Source of the DNA: Euglena gracilis
Lineage: Eukaryota > Euglenida > Euglenophyceae > Euglenales
Assembly (NCBI GenBank): GCA_039621445.1
Contig: CP154955.1
Location: 47,143,540 to 47,207,539 of the forward strand
Direction of reading: 5' to 3'
Length of the DNA stretch: 64,000 nt
Position 1 is the first letter of the stretch. Each line of letters begins with the position of its first letter. Below are positions 49,510 to 59,837 of this stretch, one piece after another. Made by a program: the position numbers and the translations under genes. The notes under the pieces were generated by a model. The model worked only from the letters and a program-made list of their open reading frames with translations, was not told where the DNA came from and ran no database searches.

Positions 49510-49985
49510 GGTTTTTTTTTTCAGAATTACGAGTTGGAAATTTTTTTTGGTTGGACCACCCCTAGGTTTTTTCAGAATCACGGTTGGGAAATTTTGGCTG
49601 GACCCCCCCCAGATTTTTTCAGATTTGCAATGCCGAATTTTCGGTTGGACCCCGCTGGTTTTTTTTTCCAGAAATGGTTATGGTTGGGATTTGATCCCCC
49701 CTTTTTTTCAGAATTCCGGTTCAGAAATTTTGGCTGGGTCTCTTCACAAACACGGTTGAAAAAAAAATTGGCTGGAGCCCCCCCTAGGGTTTTTCAGAAG
49801 TACGGTTGGGAAATTTTGGCTGGAAACCCCCCCCGGGAATTTTTCAAAATTGTTGGGAAATGTTAATTACAGTTTGGAAATTTTGGCCCCCCTGGGTGTT
49901 TTCAAAATTGGTTGGACCCTCCCCTAAGGTTTTTAAGAATTATGGTTAGGAAATTTTAGCTGGACCCCTTGGGTTTTTTCTATAT
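49510..49985. repeat. Degenerate ~48-bp tandem repeat
   Basis: Roughly nine diverged units of the type CAGAATTACGGTTGGGAAATT, TTGGCTGGACCCCCC, GGTTTTTT. Confidence 0.75.
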
Positions 49986-49987
49986 CG

Positions 49988-50112
49988 AGAACTGTGTCCC
50001 AGACGCCGGTTCGGGCGGGAAACCTGTGCCTGGGACGCCGGTTCGGGCGGTAGCCCGAACCGGCGTCCCAGGCACAGGTTTCCCGCCCGAACCGGCGTCT
50101 GGGACACAGTTT
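49988..50112. repeat. ~125-bp palindrome built from GACGCCGGTTCGGGC
   Basis: The left arm starts AACTGTGTCCCAGACGCCGG. The centre is GGGCGGTAGCCC. The right arm is the exact complement and ends CTGGGACACAGTT. Shorter palindromes of the same motif lie at 50805-50905 and 51215-51310. Confidence 0.92.
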
Positions 50113-50569
50113 TTGAAACCGTGGCTAGGGGGCTCCGTTTTCATGCCCGAACCGGCGGCTAGGGAATCACGGCCAATTTCGCCCAGAATACCCATGTTTG
50201 GGGCAGTTTTGGGTGATTTTGGCCCAAATGGGCCGCCGGTCAAAAATGGCAGATTCCACACTTATGAAGCCATGTTACCCATTAATCGAAAGCTCTTCTC
50301 AAGGGCTTTCGACAGATAATCACAGGATTCGGCCACATGCACGCAGCGCTTATTTTCAGCGATCGTGTATTCCAAAATTTGACATCCTAATTTGTCAAAT
50401 CCCACAGTTCAGGTTGCAAATTGCATATCAAACGAAAGGTCTCGCCAACACCTTTCGCTTGGTACCCACAGAACTCAGCCAGATTGCAAAGCGACCTCAA
50501 AATAAGCGATCGCATTTTTCCGCATTTTTCGGACCCCATTTGCATATCTGAAATTCCACTTTTCAGCTG

Positions 50570-51420
50570 CCATGTTACCCATCGATCGAAAGCTCTTCTC
50601 AAGGGCTTTCAGCAGATGGCCTTAGATTTCAGCCATGCTGCGTGGTATTCTATTTCAGAAAGTCTCCAAAATTGGCCAAAAGGAAACTTTTCCTCAAAAA
50701 ACCCCAATTTTTGGCCCAAGACCACCCAAAAACTGCGCAAATGTGATTACCATGTCTACAAACCCTTTTGGACACTTTTTGGCACTTTTTATTTTGGGTC
50801 CCCCAGACGCCGGTTTCCCGCCCGAACCGGCGTCTGGGACGCCGGTTCGGCGCAGAAATTTCCCGCCCGAACCGGCGTCCCAGACGCCGGTTCGGGCATG
50901 AAAACGGAGCCCCCAGACACGGTTTCAGAATTACGATTCTTGGACCCTTTTCGCAAATTCCAAAATCCACTGTTCACCTGCCATGTTGCCCCTTGATCGA
51001 TAACCCTTCTCAAGGGTTTTAGATGGCCTTAGATTTCAGCCCTGCTGCATGGTATTCTATTTCAGAAAATCCCCAGATTTGGCCAAATGGAAATTGTTGC
51101 ACAAAATACCCCAATTTCTGGCCAAATACCCCCCAAAAAGTGCTCAGATATGATTGCCTCATGTCTACAAACCATTTTGGACACTTTTTGGCACTTTTCA
51201 TTTTCGGTCCCCAGGACGCCGTTTTCCCGCCCGAACCGGCGTCTGGACACCGGTTCGGCGCAGAAATTTCTGCGCCGAACCGGCGTCCAGAACGCCGGTT
51301 CGGGCGTGAAGCCAGAGCCCCAATACACGGTTTCAACACCTTGTCCAAAATTTCAATAACTTTGTCCAAAAGTTTCAATTTCTTTGTCCAAAAGCTTCAG
51401 GGTCCCGGCTGTAAACTGGC
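50570..51420. repeat. Direct duplication of a ~430-bp unit
   Basis: Both copies run through GATGGCCTTAGATTTCAGCC, GGTATTCTATTTCAGAAA, ACCCCAATTT, CATGTCTACAAACC and TTTTGGACACTTTTTGGCAC, and end in a CGCCGGTTCGG palindrome. Copy identity is about 80% by eye. Confidence 0.8.
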
Positions 51421-51544
51421 GGTCGTGCAGCAAACAAGTACCGGAGGAGGCTTGAGATCGAACTGTTTGATCTCGAGCCTCCTTTCTTAGTTCAATTCAG
51501 TTTTTTTCCAGTTTTTTTACACACAAGTTGTGGCTGAGCCCGTG

Positions 51545-53475
51545 GGGCTCCGTGCGGAAAATCGCGGGTGACCAAATTGCGGGTCGGGCCGACCTGGTCG
51601 GCCCGACCTGTGGTCGGCCCGACCTGTGTGGGTGGCTTACCGACCTGTGTGGGTCGGGCCGACCAGGTCGGGCCGACCCACAATATTCCGCACTACCCCC
51701 CCCCCTTTTTTGAAATTTAAGCCCCCCCCCCCCCTGAAAAAAACTTATGTGCAAATCACCCCAAAACCAGTCAAAACCCACTGAAATGGCTCCAGAACCC
51801 CCCAGTCGGGGGTGAATATGCCAAAACTTGGGGGCAAAATGCCCATTTTGGGCCACTTTTGGGAAAAGCATAGGGGGGCTCCCCGGGCAGTCAATTAGGG
51901 GGGGGGTTGAAACCCTTTTTCAAACGGGGGGGGGGGGCGTTTGGTCAATTAGGGGGGGTTCAATTAGGGGGGGGGGGTAACAAAATCCCTTTGCTGCCGG
52001 ACCGTTTTGTGTGCATGCGCAATCAGACACCCATTGTCGGAGGGCGCCTTCGGCGCCCTTGGTCGTCTAGCGGGGGGGGGCCGCCGCCCCCCCCGCACCC
52101 CCCCCCGCCCCCCAATAACAAAATCCCTTTGCTGCCTGACCGTTTTGTGTGCATGTGCTATCAGACAGCCATTGTCTGAGGGCGCCTTCGGCGCCCTTGG
52201 TCGTCTAGCGGGGGGGGGCTGCCGCCCCCCCCCGCACCCCCCCCCCCCCGCCCCCCAATAACAAAATCCCTTTGCTGCCGGACCGTTTTGTGTGCATGCG
52301 CAATCAGACACCCATTGTCGAAGGGCGCCTTCGGCGCCCTTGGTCGTCTAGCGAGGGGGGCTGCCGCCCCCCCCCCCCCCCCCCCCCCGCCCCCCCAAAA
52401 AAAAAAACCCTTTGTCCCGGGGCCTTTTTGCCAAAGGGGGGGGGGGAAACATTTTTTCAGAGGGGGGGGTCGTTTGATCAATTAGGGGGGGTTCAATTAG
52501 GGGGGGGGGTAACACGATCCCTTTGCTGCCGGACCGTTTTGTGTGCATGTGCAACCAGACACCCATTGTCGGAGGGCGCCTTCGGCGCCCTTGGTCGTCT
52601 AGCGAGGGGGGCTGCCGCCCCCCCCCCCCCCCCCCACCCCCCCCGCCCCCCAATAACAAAATCCCTTTGCTGCCGCCGGACCGTTTTGCCTAAGGGGGGG
52701 GGTTGAAACATTTGTTCAAAGGAGGTGTGCGTTTGATCACTTAGTGGGGGCTCAATCAGGCGGGGGTAACAAAATCCCTTTGCTGCTGGACCGTTTTGTG
52801 AGCATGCGCAATCAGACGCCCATTGTCGGAGGGCGCCTTCGGCGCCCTTGGTCGTCTAGCGGGGGGGGCTGCCGCCCCCCCCCCCGCACCCCCCCCCCCC
52901 CCCCCCCCCACTAACAAAATCCCTTTGCTGCCGGACCGTTTTGCCTAAGACTTCGCCTAACCCCAACCCTAACCCGAAACCCTAAACCTAACCCTAACCT
53001 TGAACGTAACCCGAACCCTAACCCTAAACCAAACCCTAACCTTAAACGTAACCTGAACCCTAACCCCAACCCTAACCCGAAACCCTGACCCTGACCCTAT
53101 ACCAAACCCTAATCCGAACCCTGACCCAAACCCTAACCCCAACCCTGACCCAGTTTGTAGGTATGTGCAAAGACAATGTTTTCCCCAAAAGTGGCCCAAA
53201 ATGGGCATTTTGCCCCCAAGTTTTTGCATATTCACCCCCGATTGGGGGGTTTTGGAGCCATTTAAGTGGGTTTTGACTGGTTTTGGGGTGATTTGGACAT
53301 AAGTTTTTTTCAGGGGGGGGGGCTTAAATTTCAAAAAGGGGGGGGGGGGTAGTGCGGATAATTGTGTTTCCTACCGACCAGGTCGGCCCGACCCACACAG
53401 GTCGGGCCGACCTGGTCGGGCCGACCATGGTCGGGCCGACCAGGTGGTCGGGCCGACCATGGTCGGGCCGACCGG
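51545..53475. repeat. Right arm of the inner large inverted repeat
   Basis: Reverse complement of 47540-49255 with the same order of modules inverted. GGTCGGGCCGACC clusters lie at 51580-51690 and 53378-53475, the ~135-bp units at 51960-52945, and the telomere-like tract at 52955-53155. It is ~200 bp longer than the left arm because the unit number and G/C-run lengths differ. Confidence 0.9.
52955..53155 (-). repeat. Interstitial telomere-like tract, inverted partner
   Basis: CCCTAACCC, CCCTGACCC and CCTAAACC variants read on the + strand, a mirror of 47817-48015. Variant order is conserved between the two tracts (e.g. TTACGTTCAAGG and its complement), so they arose by duplication of the whole arm. 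Confidence 0.88.
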
Positions 53476-53499
53476 CTCCGTGCGGAATATTGGCCATGC

Positions 53500-53620
53500 T
53501 AGTTCTGGTGGTCGGGCCGACCTAGGTCGGGCCGACCTAGGTCGGGCCGACCTTTGGCCATGGCTTATCGACCTTTGGTGGTCGGGCCGACCAGGTCGGC
53601 CCGACCACCAAAAATCCGCA
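53500..53620. repeat. GGTCGGGCCGACC palindrome cluster
   Basis: Repeated 13-14-bp palindromes GGTCGGGCCGACC and CCTAGGTCGGGCCGACCTAGG. A second long cluster, between GCGGAATA motifs, lies at 56210-56470. Confidence 0.9.
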
Positions 53621-53779
53621 TTACCCCCCCCCCATTTTCAATTTTTAAGCCCCCCCCCTCAAAATTTTGATTCACTTAATTCAATGTAAAATGCAAGGAA
53701 ACCCATCAAAATGTCCCTAAAAACGTCGGAAAATGTCCCATATTGAAAAAAAGGGGGTGAAAGGCCAAATCAGTTCCAT

Positions 53780-55980
53780 GGCCAACCCCAAAGCATAATC
53801 CCAACCCTAAATAAACCCCTTTTATCCGCCAGGCCCTTTTCAAGTCGACCTAACCCTATGCCTTTCATTAACAAAATAAACCCGTTTTATCTGCCAACCC
53901 CTTCTCGGGTGCTAGTCGACCTAACCCTATGCCTTTCATTAACAAAATAAACCCCTTTTATCCGCCAACCCCTTCTCGGGTGCAGGGCGACCTAACCCTA
54001 TCCTTTTCATTAACAAAATAAACCCCTTTTATCGGGTGCAAGTCGACCTAACCCCATCCCTTTCATTAACAAAATAAACCCCTTTTATCCGCCAACCCCT
54101 TTTCGGGTGCAAGTCGACCTAACCTATCCCTTTCATTAACAAAATAAACCCCTTTTATCTGCCAACCCCTTTTATCCGCCAACCCCTTTTCGGGTGCAAG
54201 TCGACCTAACCCTATCCCTTTCATTAAGAAAATAAACCCCTTTTATCTGCCAACCCCTTCTCGGGTGCAAGTCGACCTAACCCTATCCCTTTCATTAACA
54301 AAATAAACCCCATTTATCTGCCAACCCCTTTTATCCGCCAACCCCTTTTCGGGTGCAAGTCGACCTAACCCTATCCCTTTCATTAACAAAATAAACCCCT
54401 TTTATCTGCCAACCCCTTTTCGGGTGCAAGTCGACCTAACCCTATCCCTTTCATTAACAAAATAAACCCCTTTTATCTGCCAACCCCTTCTCGGGTGCAA
54501 GTCGACCTAACCCTATCCCTTTCATTAACAAAATAAACCCCTTTTATCTGCCAACCCCTTCTCGGGTGCAAGTCGACCTAACCCTATCCCTTTCATTAAC
54601 AAAATAAACCCCTTTTATCTGCCAACCCCTTTTATCCGCCAACCCGTTCTCGGGTGCAAGTCGACCTAACCCTATCCCTTTCATTAACAAAATAAACCCC
54701 TTTTATCTGCCAACCCCTTTTATCCGCCAACCCGTTCTCGGGTGCAAGTCGACCTAACCCTATCCCTTTCATTAACAAAATAAACCCCTTTTATCTGCCA
54801 ACCCCTTTTCGGGTGCAAGTCGACCTAACCCTATCCCTTTCATTAACAAAATAAACCCCTTTTATCCGCCAAACCCCTTCTCGGGTGCAAGTCGACCTAA
54901 CCCTATCCCTTTCATTAACAAAATAAACCCCTTTTATCTGCCAACCCCTTCTCGGGTGCAAGTCGACCTAACCCTATCCCTTTCATTAACAAAATAAACC
55001 CCTTTTATCTGCCAACCCCTTTTATCCGCCAACCCCTTCTCGGATGCAAGTCGACCTAACCCTATCCCTTTCATTAACAAAATAAACCCCTTTTATCTGC
55101 CAACCCCTTCTCGGGTGCAAGTCGGCCTAACCCTATCCCTTTCATTAACAAAATAAACCCCTTTTATCTGCCAACCCCTTTTATCCGCCAACCCGTTCTC
55201 GGGTGCAAGTCGACCTAACCCTATCCCTTTCATTAACAAAATAAACCCCTTTTATCTGCCAACCCCTTTTATCCGCCAACCCGTTCTCGGGTGCAAGTCG
55301 ACCTAACCCTATCCCTTTCATTAACAAAATAAACCCCTTTTATCTGCCAACCCCTTTTCGGGTGCAAGTCGACCTAACCCTATCCCTTTCATTAACAAAA
55401 TAAACCCCTTTTATCCGCCAACCCCTTCTCGGGTGCAAGTCGACCTAACCCTATCCCTTTCATTAACAAAATAAACCCCTTTTATCTGCCAACCCCTTCT
55501 CGGGTGCAAGTCGACCTAACCCTATCCCTTTCATTAACAAAATAAACCCCTTTTATCTGCCAACCCCTTTTATCCGCCAACCCCTTCTCGGATGCAAGTC
55601 GACCTAACCCTATCCCTTTCATTAACAAAATAAACCCCTTTTATCTGCCAACCCCTTCTCGGGTGCAAGTCGACCTAACCCTATCCCTTTCATTAACAAA
55701 ATAAACCCCTTTTATCTGCCAACCCCTTTTCGGGTGCAAGTCGACCTAACCCTATCCCTTTCATTAACAAAATAAACCCCTTTTATCTGCCAACCCCTTT
55801 TATCCGCCAACCCCTTCTCGGGTGCAAGTCGACCTAACCCTATCCTTTTCATTAACAAAATAAACCCCTTTTATCCGCCAACCCGTTCTCGGGTGCAAGT
55901 CGACCTAACCCTATCCTTTTCATTAACAAAATAAACCCCTTTTATCCGCCAACCCGTTCTCTGGTGCAAGTAGACCTAAC
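53780..55980. repeat. 71/89-bp satellite carrying CCTAACCCTA
   Basis: About 29 units of CCTAACCCTATCCCTTTCAT, TAACAAAATAAACCCCTTTT, ATCTGCCAACCCCTTCTCGG, GTGCAAGTCGA (71 bp). Many units carry an 18-bp duplication (CCCCTTTTATCCGCCAAC), giving 89 bp. A variant CGGATGCAAG recurs near 55043 and 55590, suggesting a ~547-bp higher-order block. The right end passes into CCTAACCTAACCTAACCC (55975-56015) and other degenerate telomere-like units up to ~56100. Confidence 0.95.
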
Positions 55981-56482
55981 CCTATCCCTAACCTAACCTA
56001 ACCTAACCCTAATCCAAACCCAACCTTACCGATCCCTATTCCGAACCCTAACCTATCCCGAACCCTAACCCTATCCCTAACCCCTAACCATATCCCTTTT
56101 CCATCCCCAACCTTGACATTTTGGCAGTTTGCAAACCAAATTGAGAGGAATTTGGTCGGGGGGGGGGGGCTTAAATTTCAAAAAAAGGGGGGGGGGGAAT
56201 GCGGAATAGTGGTGGTCGGGCCGACCTAGGTCGGCCCGACCTGGGGGGGGGGGGCTTAAATTTCAAAAAAGGGAGGGGGTAATGCGGAATAGTGGTGGTC
56301 GGGCCGACCTAGGTCGGCCCGACCACCAAAGGTCGATAACACCTAGGTCGGCCCGACCATGGTCGGGCCGACCATAGGTCGGCCCGACCTAGGTCGGCCC
56401 GACCACCAGAAGTAGCATGGCCAATATTCCGCCCGGGGCCGGGCCGACCCGCAATTTGGTCACCCGCGATTTTCCGACCGGG

Positions 56483-56576
56483 GCCGCTGAGCCCAGATTT
56501 CAGCCTGAAAACGTGTTCAGGAGGGGGCCCCGAAGGGGGCCCCTGAACACGTTTTCAGGCTGAAATCTGGGCTCTG
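56483..56576. repeat. ~94-bp palindrome
   Basis: AGCCCAGATTTCAGCCTGAA...CAGGAGGGGGCCCC, centre GAA, then the complement. It begins the right arm of the outer inverted repeat. Confidence 0.9.
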
Positions 56577-57415
56577 AAATTCGTGGTCATGATTCACACC
56601 AGGGGTCAAAAACGCGAAAATGTGAAATTCGGACCCAAAAAACGGCGCCCTAATGGAAAACGTGTCTGACCACAGATGCCTCAATGGAAAACGTGTCATT
56701 GCCACAGATGCCCTTATGGAAAACGTGTTACCCCTCCCCCCATACCTAAACGCACGGCAAACTTTGTGAGCCCCGTGAAGCGTGGAAAAATCTGATGACC
56801 ACCGCTGGCCGTGTGTTGAAAAGAGCTTTGAATCGAGGGGTAACGTGGTACCCTAACGTTGTACGCAGCCCGAGATACGCTCGCAATCGTCAGATCGGCC
56901 AGAATCTTGGTCGAAATTTGCGGTGGTTTTGGGTGCTGCTTGGTTTAAAATGCTTAACAAACCATACAGAAACGATTTTTGTCTTCAAATCGAGGGCATC
57001 TGGGTCCAGGGGTAGAAGAATTGTGAAATTAGGGTTTCCCAGTGACTAATAAGAGTACCAAGCGGCGTGGCTGAATTTGGTCGTCACCAATAGTCGTCCG
57101 ATGAAAAGAGTTTTCGATCGAGGGGTGAGTTTGTTCCTGAACAACTTTCACAGCCAGAGCTCCGCTTGCGATCGTCGATCGATTTCGCAAAATGCATTTT
57201 CGGACGATTTCGGATGACATGTGATTGCCACAGATGCCCCAATGGAAAACGTGCCATTGCCACAGATGCCCTAATGGAAAAGATGCCCTAATGGAAAACG
57301 TGCCTTACCACAGATGCCTTAATAGAAAACGTGTCATTGCCACAAATGCCCTCATGGAAAACGTGTTCATGACCACGAATTTCAGGGCAGGCATTTGGCG
57401 GGCTGAACACGTTTA
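56575..57415. repeat. Right arm of the outer inverted repeat
   Basis: Reverse complement of parts of 43980-45115. It carries a third, truncated start of the inverted-pair ORF at 56748-56775 (CTAAACGCACGGCAAACTTT), which breaks off after ~9 codons, and five or six reversed 31-bp units at 57225-57365. Confidence 0.8.
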
Positions 57416-58297
57416 TGAGCCCCCCCCCTCCACCAGGGGGATTTAAGCACGCTCGAGGAGGCTCTGAGCCTCCTCAAAAAATCTCGAACGACCTTGAACG
57501 AAATCTCGAGCCTCCTCCTCCTTCTGTGCATGCTTCTTTCACAAGATCGTTTTCTCTGCATGCACATAACAAGAGCTAGAAAAAGATTTATGTTGTTTAT
57601 TGAAGAAAACAAGCTGGGTCAATGCAAGAGTGTTGACCCGTTGGCACATTAGAGTGGGTAGTCGGCCAACTAGTCGGCCAACCCCCCCCCCCGTCTATGC
57701 TATTACGCCGTCCCTCATCCCTTTTCTAGGGGTTCAAAAAGAAAATTTTTGGGGCTGCTCCACGGTGACATAATGGTGCTGTTCCATTTGCCGATCCACG
57801 CCTTTGCATCAATTCCGTCACACCCTGTTTGGCAGTCTCACTGGGTCTCACTGGCACAGTGCAATCACAGGTGCTTTTGCTTGACGAAGGGTGAAACCAC
57901 CAAAAACATGGCGTTTTTTTGCTATTTTATTGTAAAAAAAAGTGTTTTTAGCAACAAACCGGGTTTTCAACCTTAAGAAAAAGTTTTTTTTTAAGAAAAT
58001 GAACTTTGATGTGCGCACCTAACCTACTCCTTCAAATAACCCCACAATAAACTGGCGGTCGTGCAGCGAACAAGTACCGGCTCTAGAACATCCGAACCAC
58101 CTCGAACAACGGGGCCAACACGAATATGAACATGAACATCAATGACCCTAAAAATTCCAACTTGGAAAAATTTCGGTGGCGGTCGTGCAGCGAATAAGTA
58201 CCCCAGAGCCTCCTTCTGCGTACATGCCTCCAGTATCATGAGAGGAACGAAAGAATCTGACCATGTCCCTTCAATTCACAACACAATCCTTTTTTCG
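57416..58297. other. Interval without a gene; small inverted and shared motifs
   Basis: Contains CTCGAGGAGGCTCTGAGCCT-type inverted repeats (57450-57520) and the motif GGCGGTCGTGCAGCGAA...AAGTACC at 58050-58075 and 58177-58203, also present at 51420-51450. No coding signal. Confidence 0.5.
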
Positions 58298-58740
58298 GTA
58301 CTTGTCTGTTATCGCACGACATACCCCCCCCTTTTGGTTATCGCACGACGCCTTCCTTTCCTCTTCCGGTGACTGTATTGGGTTACTGGGAGGAATGGGG
58401 TTAGGGTTGGGAGTTGTAATTGCGAAGATTTGGCCTTTTTTGAATTTGACCAAATTTGGGCAAATTGCCCTGTTCAGGATGGCAAATCCCTTTTGGGGCC
58501 GAATGGTCGGCACGCTTTATCTTTCTATCCCCCTGCCTGTCTGCCGCCTTTGGGTTTCCCCTTATGTGGTGTGCCAAGAAGGGGTACTACGGCAGGGGGC
58601 CTCGTCTCCCTTCAAAAAATAACCACAAAACCACCCAAAACGGCTGAAATAGACCCCAAGGAAAAGCATTCTGGCCGTTCCAAGGGCGTCGTGCGATAAC
58701 CAAAAGGGGGGGGGTATGTCGTGCGATAACAGACAAGTAC
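58298..58740. mobile_element. Foldback element with ~55-bp inverted ends
   Basis: The left end GTACTTGTCTGTTATCGCAC continues through a C-run to GGTTATCGCACGACG. The right end (58685-58740) is its reverse complement. Each end carries the motif TTATCGCACGAC twice. The 330-bp interior has no coding sign. Confidence 0.85.
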
Positions 58741-59326
58741 CCTTTTTTCCAACTCATTTTCTGTGCGTGTTGACCTAAATCTATCCCTTCAATCAGCAAC
58801 AAAACTCCTTTTGTTTTCCAACCCTTTTTGTGACTCACCCCTTCAATTCAAAACATAACTCCTTTTGTTTTCCAACACCTCCCTGTGGGGTCAAAAGGGT
58901 GGGCGTCCTTTTTCCCTTCCTTTTCCCTCTGTGCTGTTTTGGGCCAAGGGTGTACATCGGGGGGATTTAGGTCGGAGGCTGGAAAATTTGGGCTGGCTGG
59001 AAGAAGCCCTTTTCGACCTATTTTCGCTCATTTTTGACCCATTTTTTGGCCCATTTTTGCACCCCCAAAATCCGTTCCAGATGCCCTTCAGGCGGCTGGA
59101 AATAAAACGGTCTGGAAAAAGGCGGCTGGCTGGCTGGACACCACCCCAGAGGGTGGGACAAATTTTTCCTGTTCCCAGGACGGAGACTCGGGGGACTGCG
59201 TAATTTCTATGTGGCCCAGATTTAGAGGTGCTGCCTTTTTCTGGGACGTTTTTATTTTGTTATCAAAAATGTCGAAATCACTCATTGAAAAATAAGCAAT
59301 TGGTACTGAAGAAACCACAAACATAC

Positions 59327-59758
59327 GAGAAACAAGCTCAGACGTTTTCAAATACCCTGAATCATTTCCATCGAACGCTTGCAACGCCTACGAGAAGCAT
59401 GATGAATTCTTTCGAAGGAATGTGAATGGCACCGTGATGAGATCAGCTTGTGTTGGCCCTTCATATGGCTTTCGCATGTAGGTGAGGAATTCCTCCATGG
59501 TAACAGGATCCCCCATATTTTTGGTAATTTCTGCGACTTCTGCTTCGGTGTGCTTTCGACCAAGGGATCTGAGAATTAAAACAATGCTTTTGTCAAACCA
59601 GTCAAAGGCAAGAAAACACCTGATGATGTGAACAAAATCTGTCTTGGAAACTTTGTCTGTCTTTTTGTCATCGAAAAGGTACCAAGTCTCTTTCCATTCT
59701 GCCTCTGAAGCCTTCAAACAGAAGACTTTGGATGAGGCCGGAAAAAGCAACATACCAT
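59327..59758 (-). CDS. EF-hand protein, 5' exons (myosin essential light chain/calmodulin-like)
   Basis: The start ATG at 59758-59756 is followed directly by a 44-bp intron (59712-59755, GTATGT...AG). Exons: 59711-59620 (ASEAEWKETWYLFDDKKTDK, VSKTDFVHIIR), 51-bp intron, 59568-59433 (SLGRKHTEAEVAEITKNM, VTMEEFLTYMRKP), 45-bp intron, 59387-59327 (ALQAFDGNDSGYLKTSELVS), donor GTATGT. Phases agree throughout and lead to 41719-41637. Three EF-hand-like units are visible: the first loop (FDDKKTDKVSKTDF) and third (FDGNDSGYLKTSEL) have calcium-loop shape but lack several acidic positions; the second is degenerate. Known: such proteins bind myosin IQ necks or act as calcium sensors. The final exon is missing. 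Confidence 0.78.
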
Positions 59759-59837
59759 CCGTCCCGCGATTTCTATTCAAAATTACCCTTTCGCGTTGGG
59801 GTAACCTAGCTGGTGGCTCCAAGAAGAAAATTTTGAC

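Noticed and set aside
53780-55980. Regular repeats resembling a CRISPR array
   Set aside because: There are no variable spacers; repeats are contiguous tandem units of 71/89 bp with telomere-like words, in a eukaryotic context without cas genes.
57225-57446. Open frame of repeated MENV and Cys/His residues
   Set aside because: It is a translation of the reversed 31-bp tandem repeat.
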